Notes under the pieces: model-generated
Databases searched by the model: none
The model's input: only the letters and a program-made list of their open reading frames with translations
What the model was told of the DNA's origin: nothing
Made by a program: the position numbers and the translations under genes
NCBI GenBank assembly: GCA_016287555.1
Contig: JAEFAK010000042.1
Span: forward strand, 1-11,489
Length of the DNA: 11,489 nucleotides
Reading direction: 5' to 3'
DNA from: Oscillospiraceae bacterium
GTDB taxonomy: Bacteria; Bacillota; Clostridia; Oscillospirales; Oscillospiraceae
Shown here: positions 1-6,066 of the stretch, piece after piece
Position numbering within the stretch: position 1 is the stretch's first letter
Layout of the letters: the number at the start of each line of letters is the position of its first letter

Positions 1-581
1 TCAGCGCGACGGGGGCTCTCTCCCCTGCCGAGCACTATGCCTACAGCCTGCTGGCCTATCTTGCGCTCGCCTGCGCTCCGCTCGCGGCGGCGCTGTATGC
101 CCCCGCCCGCCTGCGCGCCCGGAAAAGGCTCCGCGCAGCAGGGCACGGCGCGCCGGTCTGCTGGCTCTCCTCGGTCTGCGCGTCGGCTGCGGTGCTGCTC
201 CCCGTCATATTCGCGGTCTCGCTCCTCATCGGAGCCGGGCCGCTGAACGCGCTGCTCGCGGCGGTCGTCTGGGCCGCGTTCGCGGGGCTCGGATACGCCT
301 TCGTCTCGCTGCTGACTCCGAACGTCTCCGGCTGCGGGACCGTCGCCTTTCTCGCGGCGCTGGCGGCGCTCTTCGCCGCGGGCGGTATAGTGCCTCCCGT
401 CCTGCTTCCGGAGGCTGTACAGAAGCTCTCTCCGCTCTCCCCGGTGACGGGCATGCGCGCGATCGCGGCGGGAACGCCCGACCCGGCGGCGCTGGCCGCT
501 CTCGCGGCGGAGGGCGCGCTGTTCGCCGTCCTCGGCGCGTTTTTATACAAAAGGCGCATGGAGAGGGGTGAGGAGCGGTGA
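1..581 (+). CDS. ABC-2 type transporter permease, C-terminal part (5' end outside window)
   Basis: The frame is open from the first complete codon at position 3 to the TGA at 579-581, giving 192 visible residues with no stop, so the gene starts upstream of the window. The translation is highly hydrophobic, with about five membrane segments. A stretch reading GGIVPPVLLPEAVQKLSPLSP follows a hydrophobic helix; this is the pattern of ABC-2 permeases, whose last loop carries a G-I-x-P-P-x-x-L-P element before the final helix. The C-terminus is short and basic (YKRRMERGEER), as expected for a cytoplasmic tail. The gene overlaps the next permease by 4 bp (GTGA), so the two are almost certainly translationally coupled and may form a heterodimeric pore. 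An ATPase partner is not in view. The substrate cannot be told from sequence. The family call is by pattern only. Confidence 0.72.
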   Translation, partial: SATGALSPAEHYAYSLLAYLALACAPLAAALYAPARLRARKRLRAAGHGAPVCWLSSVCASAAVLLPVIFAVSLLIGAGPLNALLAAVVWAAFAGLGYAFVSLLTPNVSGCGTVAFLAALAALFAAGGIVPPVLLPEAVQKLSPLSPVTGMRAIAAGTPDPAALAALAAEGALFAVLGAFLYKRRMERGEER

Positions 582-1582
582 GATTCTTCTTCGTATCGTT
601 CGTTCAGGCGCTCGTCCGCGCCGTAACGCGCCCGCGCGCGCTCATAGCCGCGGCCTGCCTGCCTCTCATCGCGCTGGCGTTCACGCTGCTCGTGCCCGAA
701 GCCGAGCTTACGGCGCCGGTGCGCGTCGGCGTCGCCGCCGACCCGGAAACGGAGTTCGCGCAGCTGCTGACGGAGTACGGCGGGAGCGTCATGACCTTCT
801 GCTTCACGGACCTTGAGACCATCGAAAAAAACGTCTCGCTCTCGCGCTGGGACTGCGGGCTCGTAGTCCCCGGCGACCTGCCTGAGCGGCTGAAAGCCCT
901 CGATACCGACGGCGTCATAACTCTCGTCACGGGCCCCGGCTCGACTGTCTATCCCATAGTCCGCGAGGCGGCCTCCGCCTGCCTCGCGAGGCTCGTCTCG
1001 CCATATATCACCGAGGATTATCTGCGCTTTGCGGGCATCGATTACGCCCCGTCCGGCTATGAGTATCCCCGCGTCGACGTTTCGCTCAGGACGGTCGGCG
1101 GAGGCGAGGCAGACGCTGCGGGATACGCGGAGAGCCTCTGGTCCCGCCTGCTGACGGCGGCGCTTGCGGCGGCCGCGTCGGTATATATGCTGCTCGTCTC
1201 GACCGATCTCGGGCAGAGACTTGCGGCCGAGCCCGGAAAGCTACGCGGAAGGCTGAGAGCGAAAACGCTCGTCCTTGCCCCGCAGGTCATAGCCTTCTCC
1301 CTGCCCATGCTCGCAGGCTCCGCGCTGGCGGCTCTCATCCTCGGAGACTTCGCCATGATCCCCGGACTTGCGGGACTGCTTGCCCTGCTCGCGGCGCTCT
1401 CGCTCATACTGAGCCGCTCGCGCGCGGTCTCCGGCGCGTTGCCGGTTCTCGTCCCGTTCGCCCCGCTTGCGGCCTTTCTGGCGGCGCTTCTCCCCGGGAG
1501 GCGGCTGCTTCTCCCGCTCGCGGGAGCCCTCCTGCTGCTGTCGCTGCTGCTGGACATCCCGCGGCGGAAGGCAAAAGAATAA
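578..1582 (+). CDS. ABC-2 type transporter permease with large extracytoplasmic domain
   Basis: The protein has 334 residues. The GTG start at 578 overlaps the stop of the preceding permease and has a GGTGAGGAG ribosome binding site just upstream. The architecture is typical of ABC-2 exporter permeases: a cytoplasmic N-terminus, TM1 at about residues 19-39, a polar domain at about 40-185 that should lie outside the membrane, then a block of about five helices (roughly 187-207, 231-255, 259-279, 284-304, 309-325) and a basic C-terminus (PRRKAKE). It lacks any nucleotide-binding motif, so it depends on an ATPase in trans, probably encoded upstream with the partner permease. The substrate is unknown; such pairs export drugs, peptides, lipids or glycans. 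The gene ends right at a strong terminator, so it is the last gene of its operon. Confidence 0.75.
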   Translation: MRFFFVSFVQALVRAVTRPRALIAAACLPLIALAFTLLVPEAELTAPVRVGVAADPETEFAQLLTEYGGSVMTFCFTDLETIEKNVSLSRWDCGLVVPGDLPERLKALDTDGVITLVTGPGSTVYPIVREAASACLARLVSPYITEDYLRFAGIDYAPSGYEYPRVDVSLRTVGGGEADAAGYAESLWSRLLTAALAAAASVYMLLVSTDLGQRLAAEPGKLRGRLRAKTLVLAPQVIAFSLPMLAGSALAALILGDFAMIPGLAGLLALLAALSLILSRSRAVSGALPVLVPFAPLAAFLAALLPGRRLLLPLAGALLLLSLLLDIPRRKAKE

Positions 1583-1614
1583 CGCTTCCCTTCGGATGAA
1601 GGGAAGCGTTTTTT
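1581..1614 (+). terminator. Rho-independent terminator after the permease operon, possibly bidirectional
   Basis: A perfect 13-bp inverted repeat (1581-1593 with 1598-1610, loop GGAT) is followed by six T residues on the + strand. It starts inside the permease stop codon. The convergent O-antigen ligase gene ends at 1626, so the same hairpin can stop transcripts from the other side, although the T-tract on the - strand (ATTCTTTT) is weaker. Confidence 0.92.
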
Positions 1615-1625
1615 GTCAGTCCGTA

Positions 1626-3176
1626 TTATGCCGCGAGCGGCGCGTGCTCCTCGGGGAATGCCTCCTCCGGGGCGTTGAGCAGCCCGATGGCAAGACCGCA
1701 GACGATGAAGAAGGCGAACATATCGCGCGGATAGAACCAGACATACTCGACGAAGAACGTGACCGAGATGCCTATCAGCGCGCCTAGGCAGGCGCACAGA
1801 GCCAGACGGCGGACTCCCTTCGGGCTGCGCGCTGCGCCGACGGCGCTCCTGCGCACGATGCCGAGAAACATCCAGAGGCTGGTTATCAGGCCGAGGACGC
1901 CCGTCTCCACCAGCATCTCCGTCCAGAGCATGTGGCTGTGCGGCACGCCTATCGTTGCCCTGCTGCGGGCGTACTGCTTATATACGACCGCAAAGCTCCC
2001 CGGCCCGAGACCTATGCCGGTCAGGCCGTGGTCGAGCAGGAGAAGGAATATGCCCTGCCAGATATAGACGCGGAACCGGCTGGAGCTGTCCTCTCCGCTG
2101 ACCATGCTCGTCAGGCGGACGACGATGCTGTTAGGCAGGAATGGGATCGCGAGCACGCAGGCAAGAAGCAGCAGCGGTATCCAGCGCTTGTCGCCGTAAT
2201 AAAAGAGTATCGCGAAGGCCAGCGCGACGGAGATCCAGCCGCTGCGCGAGTAGGTCATGACCATGGCCAGCATCGGCAGCGCGAGGCCGCAGCAGAGAAA
2301 CGGCGAAAGCGGCAGCGTGCGCAGCTTCGCGCGGACCTTGACGGCCCATACGGCAGCCAGAGGCGTCATCATGACGAGGAACTCGGCATAGTTGTTGGGA
2401 TTGTCCATCGTGGCGAACACGCGGCCGGGCACGCCGCGGTTGGCATGCAGGTCTGTAAAGGAGCTGCTGACCCTGACGCCGAGGACGCGCTGGACGAGGG
2501 CGTAGCACGCCGTGAGCAGCACGGCGAAGTAGATGAAGCCGAGCACGGTCATGAGGCTCCTTCTGTCTCTTACCGATGCGGCGGAGATATAGCAGAGAAG
2601 GAACGCCGCGATGAGCAGCAGCAGGATGCGTACGCTGTCATGGAAATCGTAGGAGAAGGCCAGACTGCCGAAGCATACTATCGCAAAGAGCATCATCGGC
2701 AGGCCCAGCCTGGCCGGAGAAAGCGGCTTTTCCCCGCGCGCTCCGCAGACGCAGAGATAGAGCGCGAGGAAGGCCACGGCCCCCACGAGAGCGAAGGAGT
2801 TGTTCCAGTAGTCGTGGGGGAAGAGGAACATCGCAGCGACAAAAATGCCGAAGAGCGACTCGAAGCGCAGAATAAACGAGCCGGAGAATATCCTCCGGAA
2901 GACCCGCTCGTTCAAGCTGCCCGCGTTTATCCGGGCAAACCAGCCGAAAAACAGGCCGAGCGCCGCGGATATGCCGCCGAGGACGGCGTTCATTATCCGG
3001 GCAAAGAGGCTCGCCTCATACTTTTCCTGGATGCGGCTCACATGGACCAGCATCCGGCGTATAAGGCTGTATTGCCATGCATTCCGGAACCAGCGGTAGA
3101 CGGCGCGCAAAACGGCGAAGACCCCGCTCTGCCGCCACCAGTACCACAGCGTCCCGGCGACACTTTTTTCAAACAT
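1626..3176 (-). CDS. O-antigen ligase / polymerase-like polytopic membrane protein
   Basis: The protein has 516 residues with about ten or more hydrophobic helices between residues 100 and 500. Motifs match the Wzy/WaaL O-antigen ligase family (PF04932 type): FATMDNPNNYAEF at 254-266, TYSRSGW at 308-314 followed by a helix, GIGLGPGSF at 387-395, and PHSHMLWTEMLVETG at 412-426, where the paired histidines lie in the large extracytoplasmic loop typical of these enzymes. The family polymerises or transfers lipid-linked glycans on the outer face of the cytoplasmic membrane. In a Gram-positive-type genome this would mean a capsule, exopolysaccharide or wall glycan rather than LPS. The N-terminal 100 residues are an unusual basic, partly amphipathic extension (many R, W and Y) ahead of the first clear helix. 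The ATG at 3176 follows a GAGGG site overlapping the stop of the DUF4330 gene 11 bp upstream. It is the last gene of the three-gene glycan operon. Polymerase versus ligase cannot be separated by sequence. Confidence 0.87.
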   Translation of the reverse strand: MFEKSVAGTLWYWWRQSGVFAVLRAVYRWFRNAWQYSLIRRMLVHVSRIQEKYEASLFARIMNAVLGGISAALGLFFGWFARINAGSLNERVFRRIFSGSFILRFESLFGIFVAAMFLFPHDYWNNSFALVGAVAFLALYLCVCGARGEKPLSPARLGLPMMLFAIVCFGSLAFSYDFHDSVRILLLLIAAFLLCYISAASVRDRRSLMTVLGFIYFAVLLTACYALVQRVLGVRVSSSFTDLHANRGVPGRVFATMDNPNNYAEFLVMMTPLAAVWAVKVRAKLRTLPLSPFLCCGLALPMLAMVMTYSRSGWISVALAFAILFYYGDKRWIPLLLLACVLAIPFLPNSIVVRLTSMVSGEDSSSRFRVYIWQGIFLLLLDHGLTGIGLGPGSFAVVYKQYARSRATIGVPHSHMLWTEMLVETGVLGLITSLWMFLGIVRRSAVGAARSPKGVRRLALCACLGALIGISVTFFVEYVWFYPRDMFAFFIVCGLAIGLLNAPEEAFPEEHAPLAA

Positions 3177-3187
3177 GGCCCGATCCC

Positions 3188-3673
3188 TCAGGCGGCGGGC
3201 TCAAGCGCGGAGATACGGAGGTAGAGCTTGCATTTGCCGACGTATACGACGAAGGTGTGTCCGATGCCGTAGCGCGTACCGCCTATGAGCAGGCCGTTGC
3301 CGTCGTACGTGCCGTGGGCTAGGCTCGTGACGGTCACGGAGGCGGTATCCTCGGGGAATATGGCGACGGTCTTGCCCTCTCTGTCCACGTCGTAGTGGTA
3401 GCCCGTCCCGGTCTGGATATCGGTCACGTAGCCGAGGACGTTGTTCTCCGTATCGTCGATGACGCGGGCTCCGAGCTCAAGAGCGTCGACGACGTACTTG
3501 GGCGCCTCGGTGCCGGTGAAGGATACGTAGACGTCCTGCGTGCTGACGACGCCGGAGCGGTCCTTGGTGAGGAAGCGGTAGCCCACGAAGGCGATCGCTG
3601 CGATAAGGATAATGAGGATGAGCAGGTCTATGATGCTGACCTTGCCCCCGATCTTTCCGTTCTTGTCGATCAT
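3188..3673 (-). CDS. DUF4330 family single-pass membrane protein
   Basis: The protein has 161 residues. It begins with the signature seen in DUF4330 proteins: a short polar start (MIDKNGKIGGKVSIIDLL) running into one hydrophobic helix at about residues 14-33. A mainly beta-type domain of about 125 residues follows, which should be extracytoplasmic. No catalytic motif is seen. Glycine- and valine-rich strands with a basic clamp (KDR) after the helix fit a membrane-anchored, outward-facing domain. It lies 3 bp after the GT4 gene and 11 bp before the O-antigen ligase-like gene, so all three are one transcript. The context suggests a role in surface polysaccharide assembly or export, for example as an accessory or adaptor of the ligase or of an export channel, but that is inference and the biochemical function of the family is not established. 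Confidence 0.83.
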   Translation of the reverse strand: MIDKNGKIGGKVSIIDLLILIILIAAIAFVGYRFLTKDRSGVVSTQDVYVSFTGTEAPKYVVDALELGARVIDDTENNVLGYVTDIQTGTGYHYDVDREGKTVAIFPEDTASVTVTSLAHGTYDGNGLLIGGTRYGIGHTFVVYVGKCKLYLRISALEPAA

Positions 3674-3676
3674 GAT

Positions 3677-4771
3677 TCAATTCTCCGTTTCTTCATAGGT
3701 TTCAAAGACTGAAAGCGCCAGTTTGTTAAGGTCAAAACGCTCCGCGATCTTCCGCAGAGCGGCCGCGGAGTATTCCTCCATGAGCTTCCCGTCGGCCATG
3801 AGTGCGGCTGTCGCGTCCGCGAAGGCCTCCGCGTCCCCCGGCGGGACTACGGAGCCGCAGACTATCTGCGTCTCGGCCAGGTCACGGTTGCCTCCGACGT
3901 CGGTCACGACCAGCGGCAGGCCGGAGTTCATCGCCTCGAGAATGGCGAAGCTCAGCGCCTCGTTGCAGCTCGACGGGCAGACGTAAAGGTCCGAGGAGGC
4001 GAGGATATCCGCCGCGTCCGTGCGGTAGCCGAGAAGGCGCATCTCATTTTCAATGCCGGCTGCGGCGATCTGACCGCGTATATCCTCCATGAGCGGGCCG
4101 TCTCCCGCCACGCAGCAGCAGAAAGGCCTGTCTGTCAGAGTCTTCAGCCTCTCCAGAGCCCGGACGAGCATGTCGAGCCCCTTTTCCGGGTCGAAGCGGG
4201 CAAGGCAGGAGATGACGAATACGTCCTCAGAAAGACCAAGCTCGCCGCGCAGCTTGTCCGAGCGCGGTCTCTCCGCCCTCGGCTCGATGCCGTTATAGAT
4301 GACGCGGATCTTATCTGGGCGGCAGCCGTTGGCTATGAGCACGTCCCTGCCCTCTTGACAGACGGCGATGACGCAGTCGTCGCGCGGGGTAAAGACGCGG
4401 TTTAGCATCCGCCAGGCGGACCCGACGCGGCGGGTGAAGTGCTCTGTATAGACCACGCGAAGGCCGGGCAGTCTTTTCTTCGCCATGAGCGCTATGACGT
4501 TTTCCCGCGGGCACTGGGCATGGATGACCCCGATCCTGTTGTCGCGGCAGTAGTCAGCCAGCGTTTTCGCGGCGCGGCGGGCCGATTTCCATTCAAGCGG
4601 GAGCTGCAGCGAGGGCACGCCCGCCTCGGCCAGCTTTTCCGAGAGCGGCCCCGGCACCCCGTAGGCGAAGTACGGCGTCCCTCCCGCGGCCGGCAGGAGC
4701 CTCGTCAGATTCTGCACGTATTTTTCTATGCCGGCCTTACCGGCGAAGTTGACCAGATACAGAACTTTCAA
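3677..4771 (-). CDS. Glycosyltransferase family 4 (GT4), GT-B fold
   Basis: This is a retaining glycosyltransferase that probably adds a sugar from a nucleotide donor to a lipid-linked or growing surface glycan on the cytoplasmic side. The start is set at TTG (4771-4769), giving 364 residues. A GGGGGAGG site at 4787-4780 is 8 nt upstream, the protein then opens with the family-typical KVLYLVNFAGKAGIEKYV, and the in-frame ATG at 4822 lies upstream of the promoter -10, so it cannot be transcribed from that promoter. The N-terminal Rossmann half has a glycine-rich donor/acceptor loop near residues 11-14. The C-terminal half shows IYNGIE (158-163), RFDPEKG (192-198), GDGPL (223-227), LGYR (247-250) and the GT4 EX7E motif (E271 and E279 in NEALSFAILEAM), followed by GLPLVVTDVGGNRD. 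Length is normal for the family. It is the first gene of the operon with DUF4330 and the ligase-like gene. The sugar and acceptor are unknown. Confidence 0.92.
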   Translation of the reverse strand: MKVLYLVNFAGKAGIEKYVQNLTRLLPAAGGTPYFAYGVPGPLSEKLAEAGVPSLQLPLEWKSARRAAKTLADYCRDNRIGVIHAQCPRENVIALMAKKRLPGLRVVYTEHFTRRVGSAWRMLNRVFTPRDDCVIAVCQEGRDVLIANGCRPDKIRVIYNGIEPRAERPRSDKLRGELGLSEDVFVISCLARFDPEKGLDMLVRALERLKTLTDRPFCCCVAGDGPLMEDIRGQIAAAGIENEMRLLGYRTDAADILASSDLYVCPSSCNEALSFAILEAMNSGLPLVVTDVGGNRDLAETQIVCGSVVPPGDAEAFADATAALMADGKLMEEYSAAALRKIAERFDLNKLALSVFETYEETEN

Positions 4772-4813
4772 GCACACGGCCTCCCCCTTTTCAGAGCATG
4801 TCTCTTTTAGTAA

Positions 4814-4842
4814 AATATACACATTTCCCGCCCCGATTACAA
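4814..4842 (-). promoter_or_regulatory. Sigma-A type promoter of the glycan operon
   Basis: On the - strand, TTGTAA (4842-4837) and TATATT (4819-4814) are separated by exactly 17 bp. The -35 matches the consensus at 4 of 6 positions and the -10 at 5 of 6. Transcription would start near 4807, about 36 nt before the TTG start of the GT4 gene. Confidence 0.72.
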
Positions 4843-4894
4843 GGCTTTGACTCGTTTTTTATGCATTCGCTGTCCGCGGGAAGCGGGCGCGCAC

Positions 4895-4923
4895 TTGCCT
4901 TGCGGCGGGCAGGGGTGTATGAT
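4895..4923 (+). promoter_or_regulatory. Sigma-A type promoter of the MBL-fold hydrolase gene
   Basis: TTGCCT (4895-4900) and TATGAT (4918-4923) are spaced by 17 bp. Transcription would start near 4930, about 30 nt before the TTG start at 4961. It is divergent from the glycan operon promoter, with about 50 bp between the two -35 boxes, so a single regulator could in principle act on both. Confidence 0.65.
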
Positions 4924-4960
4924 AAGCCCGATGGAAGCAAAAGGAAAGGAGGCGGCGGCC

Positions 4961-5719
4961 TTGCGCGTCATATGGCACGGAACTGCGGCGGTAGAGCTCG
5001 TCTCGCAGAGCGGCCGCGTCCTCTTTGACCCGTTCGTTCCTCTGAAAGGCTCCCCCGTGCCCGTGAAGCTCGCGGACTTTGACGGCTTTCCCCACATTTT
5101 CGTCACCCACGGGCATCTGGATCATATCCTCTCCATACCCGACATTTCGGCGCGGAACCCCGAGGCGAAGATATACTGCACACAGACGCCCTTCCGCACT
5201 CTGCGGACAAAAGGCGTCCCCGAGCAGGCCCTGCGGCTGCTGAACTTCGGCGGAGAAGTTGAAGCGGGCGGCTTCAAAATACGCGCGCTGCACGGGAAAC
5301 ACGCCGTCCTCCCGAAGGCGAGCCTTCGCAGGCTCGGATACGCGCTGAAGTCTCCGGCTCGCGGCAATCTGCCGCAGCTTCTGCGCGAAAACAGAGCCTG
5401 CCCGGAAAACGGCGAGACCGTCCTGTACTTCGTCGAGGCCGAGGGAAAGACCGTCTGCCTCATGGGCAGCATGAATCTGCGCGGCGAGGTCGAATACCCG
5501 ACGGGTGCCGACTTGCTGATACTCCCCTACAACGGCTGGGAAGACTGCTTCCCGCCTGCCGTCAGGATCGTCGAGCGGCTGGCCCCGAAGCGCGTCGCGC
5601 TGGACCATTTTGACGACACGTTCCCGCCGCTGACCATGCCTCCGGACCTGACTCCGATACTCGAAAAGTACGGAGACAGGGTCTTCGCGCTTGAGCTCGG
5701 AAAATCCGTCGAGGTATAA
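4961..5719 (+). CDS. MBL-fold metallo-hydrolase (UPF0173-like)
   Basis: The protein has 252 residues from the TTG at 4961, chosen because AAAGGAGG ends 8 nt upstream and because the family starts with a strand like LRVIWHGTAAVEL. The in-frame ATG at 4931 sits at the predicted transcript start and has no good ribosome binding site. The metallo-beta-lactamase signature THGHLDH is at residues 49-55, after the usual LFDPF (21-25). Further likely metal or active-site histidines are H111 or H114 (LHGKH) and H216 (ALDHFDDTFPP), the last matching the H-x-x-x-TFP end motif of UPF0173-type proteins. The usual motif-4 aspartate (G-D) appears as Gly-Ser at 169-170 (LMGSMNLRGE), so the metal site may be altered. 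It is a soluble cytoplasmic protein with no signal peptide. It stands alone on the + strand. The substrate is unknown. Confidence 0.85.
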   Translation: MRVIWHGTAAVELVSQSGRVLFDPFVPLKGSPVPVKLADFDGFPHIFVTHGHLDHILSIPDISARNPEAKIYCTQTPFRTLRTKGVPEQALRLLNFGGEVEAGGFKIRALHGKHAVLPKASLRRLGYALKSPARGNLPQLLRENRACPENGETVLYFVEAEGKTVCLMGSMNLRGEVEYPTGADLLILPYNGWEDCFPPAVRIVERLAPKRVALDHFDDTFPPLTMPPDLTPILEKYGDRVFALELGKSVEV

Positions 5720-5723
5720 TAAA

Positions 5724-5895
5724 TAATGTTGGCGCAAGCGCCTAATAAAGTCGCTTGTCTTGCCCGCTAATGAAGACGGCGTCCGTGCCGCCTAATGAAA
5801 CGAAGCCGCTGAGGGCAATTTCTCTCCCGCTTTCATTTCTTCGTCAGCGAAGCGGCTTCATTCCTTCATCAGCCCCGAATGGGGCGGCTTCATTA
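5724..5895. repeat. Modular intergenic repeat: 18-nt spacers separated by TAATGAA / TTCATTA motifs
   Basis: Between the hydrolase and the terminator lies a 170-bp non-coding patch with a regular build. TAATAAA (5743-5749), TAATGAA (5768-5774) and TAATGAA (5793-5799) are exactly 25 bp apart, with 18-nt spacers. Past a central 32-nt block the same motif returns inverted as TTCATTT (5832-5838), TTCATT (5857-5862), TTCATC (5865-5870) and TTCATTA (5889-5895), again with 18-nt spacers at 5839-5856 and 5871-5888. Several spacers are small hairpins: GGCGC/GCGCC at 5731-5742, CTTCG/CGAAG at 5839-5852, and GCCCC/GGGGC at 5872-5885. A 9-bp stem (5802-5810 with 5851-5859) joins the two halves. It has no convincing reading frame. 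It may be a miniature dispersed repeat; copies elsewhere cannot be checked here. Confidence 0.7.
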
Positions 5896-5935
5896 AAAAA
5901 AGCGTCTTTTGTCGGAAGACAAAAGACGCTTTTTT
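5895..5935. terminator. Bidirectional Rho-independent terminator between hydrolase and tRNA-Cys
   Basis: A GC/AT-mixed stem (AGCGTCTTTTGTC at 5901-5913 pairing with 5918-5930) has a GGAA tetraloop. It is flanked by seven A on the left and six T on the right, so both strands end in a U-tract. It serves the hydrolase gene from the left and the tRNA-Cys transcript from the right. Confidence 0.93.
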
Positions 5936-5936
5936 C

Positions 5937-6011
5937 TGGAGGCGCCAACCAGATTTGAACTGGTGAATCGAGGTTTTGCAGACCTCTGCCTGACCTCTTG
6001 GCTATGGCGCC
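5937..6011 (-). tRNA. tRNA-Cys (anticodon GCA)
   Basis: On the - strand the 75-nt gene folds into a full cloverleaf. The acceptor stem is GGCGCCA/TGGCGCC. The D arm is GCC/GGC. The anticodon stem GAGGT/ACCTC encloses the loop CTGCAAA, with anticodon GCA at 5979-5977. The variable loop has 5 nt, and the T arm ACCAG/CTGGT encloses TTCAAAT. The discriminator base is U, as in cysteine tRNAs, and the 3' CCA is encoded in the DNA. It has its own promoter just upstream and the symmetric terminator directly downstream. Confidence 0.97.
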
Positions 6012-6026
6012 GTCTCAACGTGCCAT

Positions 6027-6055
6027 AGTATAGCATAAGGCCGGGGTTAACGCAA
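6027..6055 (-). promoter_or_regulatory. Extended -10 promoter of tRNA-Cys
   Basis: On the - strand, TTGCGT (6055-6050), a 17-bp spacer, and TATACT (6032-6027) preceded by TGC form an extended -10 promoter. The predicted start is near 6020, about 9 nt before the mature tRNA 5' end. The DUF4173 gene ends at 6067 with no hairpin in between, so readthrough from that operon into the tRNA is also possible. Confidence 0.78.
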
Positions 6056-6066
6056 GAGATTTTTTA

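Noticed and set aside
37..246. Small + strand frame near the left edge
   Set aside because: It is out of frame with the permease reading frame that is open across the same bases, and is rich in Arg, Ser and Pro as expected of a shadow frame.
1932..3224. A 430-codon + strand frame opposite the O-antigen ligase-like gene
   Set aside because: Its composition is unlike a folded protein (long runs rich in Ala, Glu, Arg and Gly), it has no ribosome binding site, and the opposite strand carries clear family motifs and operon spacing.
4772..4822. ATG at 4822 as the start of the GT4 gene
   Set aside because: It lies upstream of the -10 box that should drive the gene, has no ribosome binding site, and adds 17 residues not expected before the family's first beta strand.
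4847..4875. TTGACT at 4847-4852 as a -35 box for the hydrolase gene
   Set aside because: No acceptable -10 lies 16-18 bp downstream; the pair at 4895-4923 is much better.
4859..5737. A 292-codon - strand frame opposite the MBL-fold gene
   Set aside because: It covers the divergent promoter region and lacks any motif. The + strand has the THGHLDH signature.
5743..5895. Possible CRISPR array
   Set aside because: The repeated motif is only about 7 nt, the spacers are 18 nt, and the orientation flips in the middle; no cas genes are nearby.
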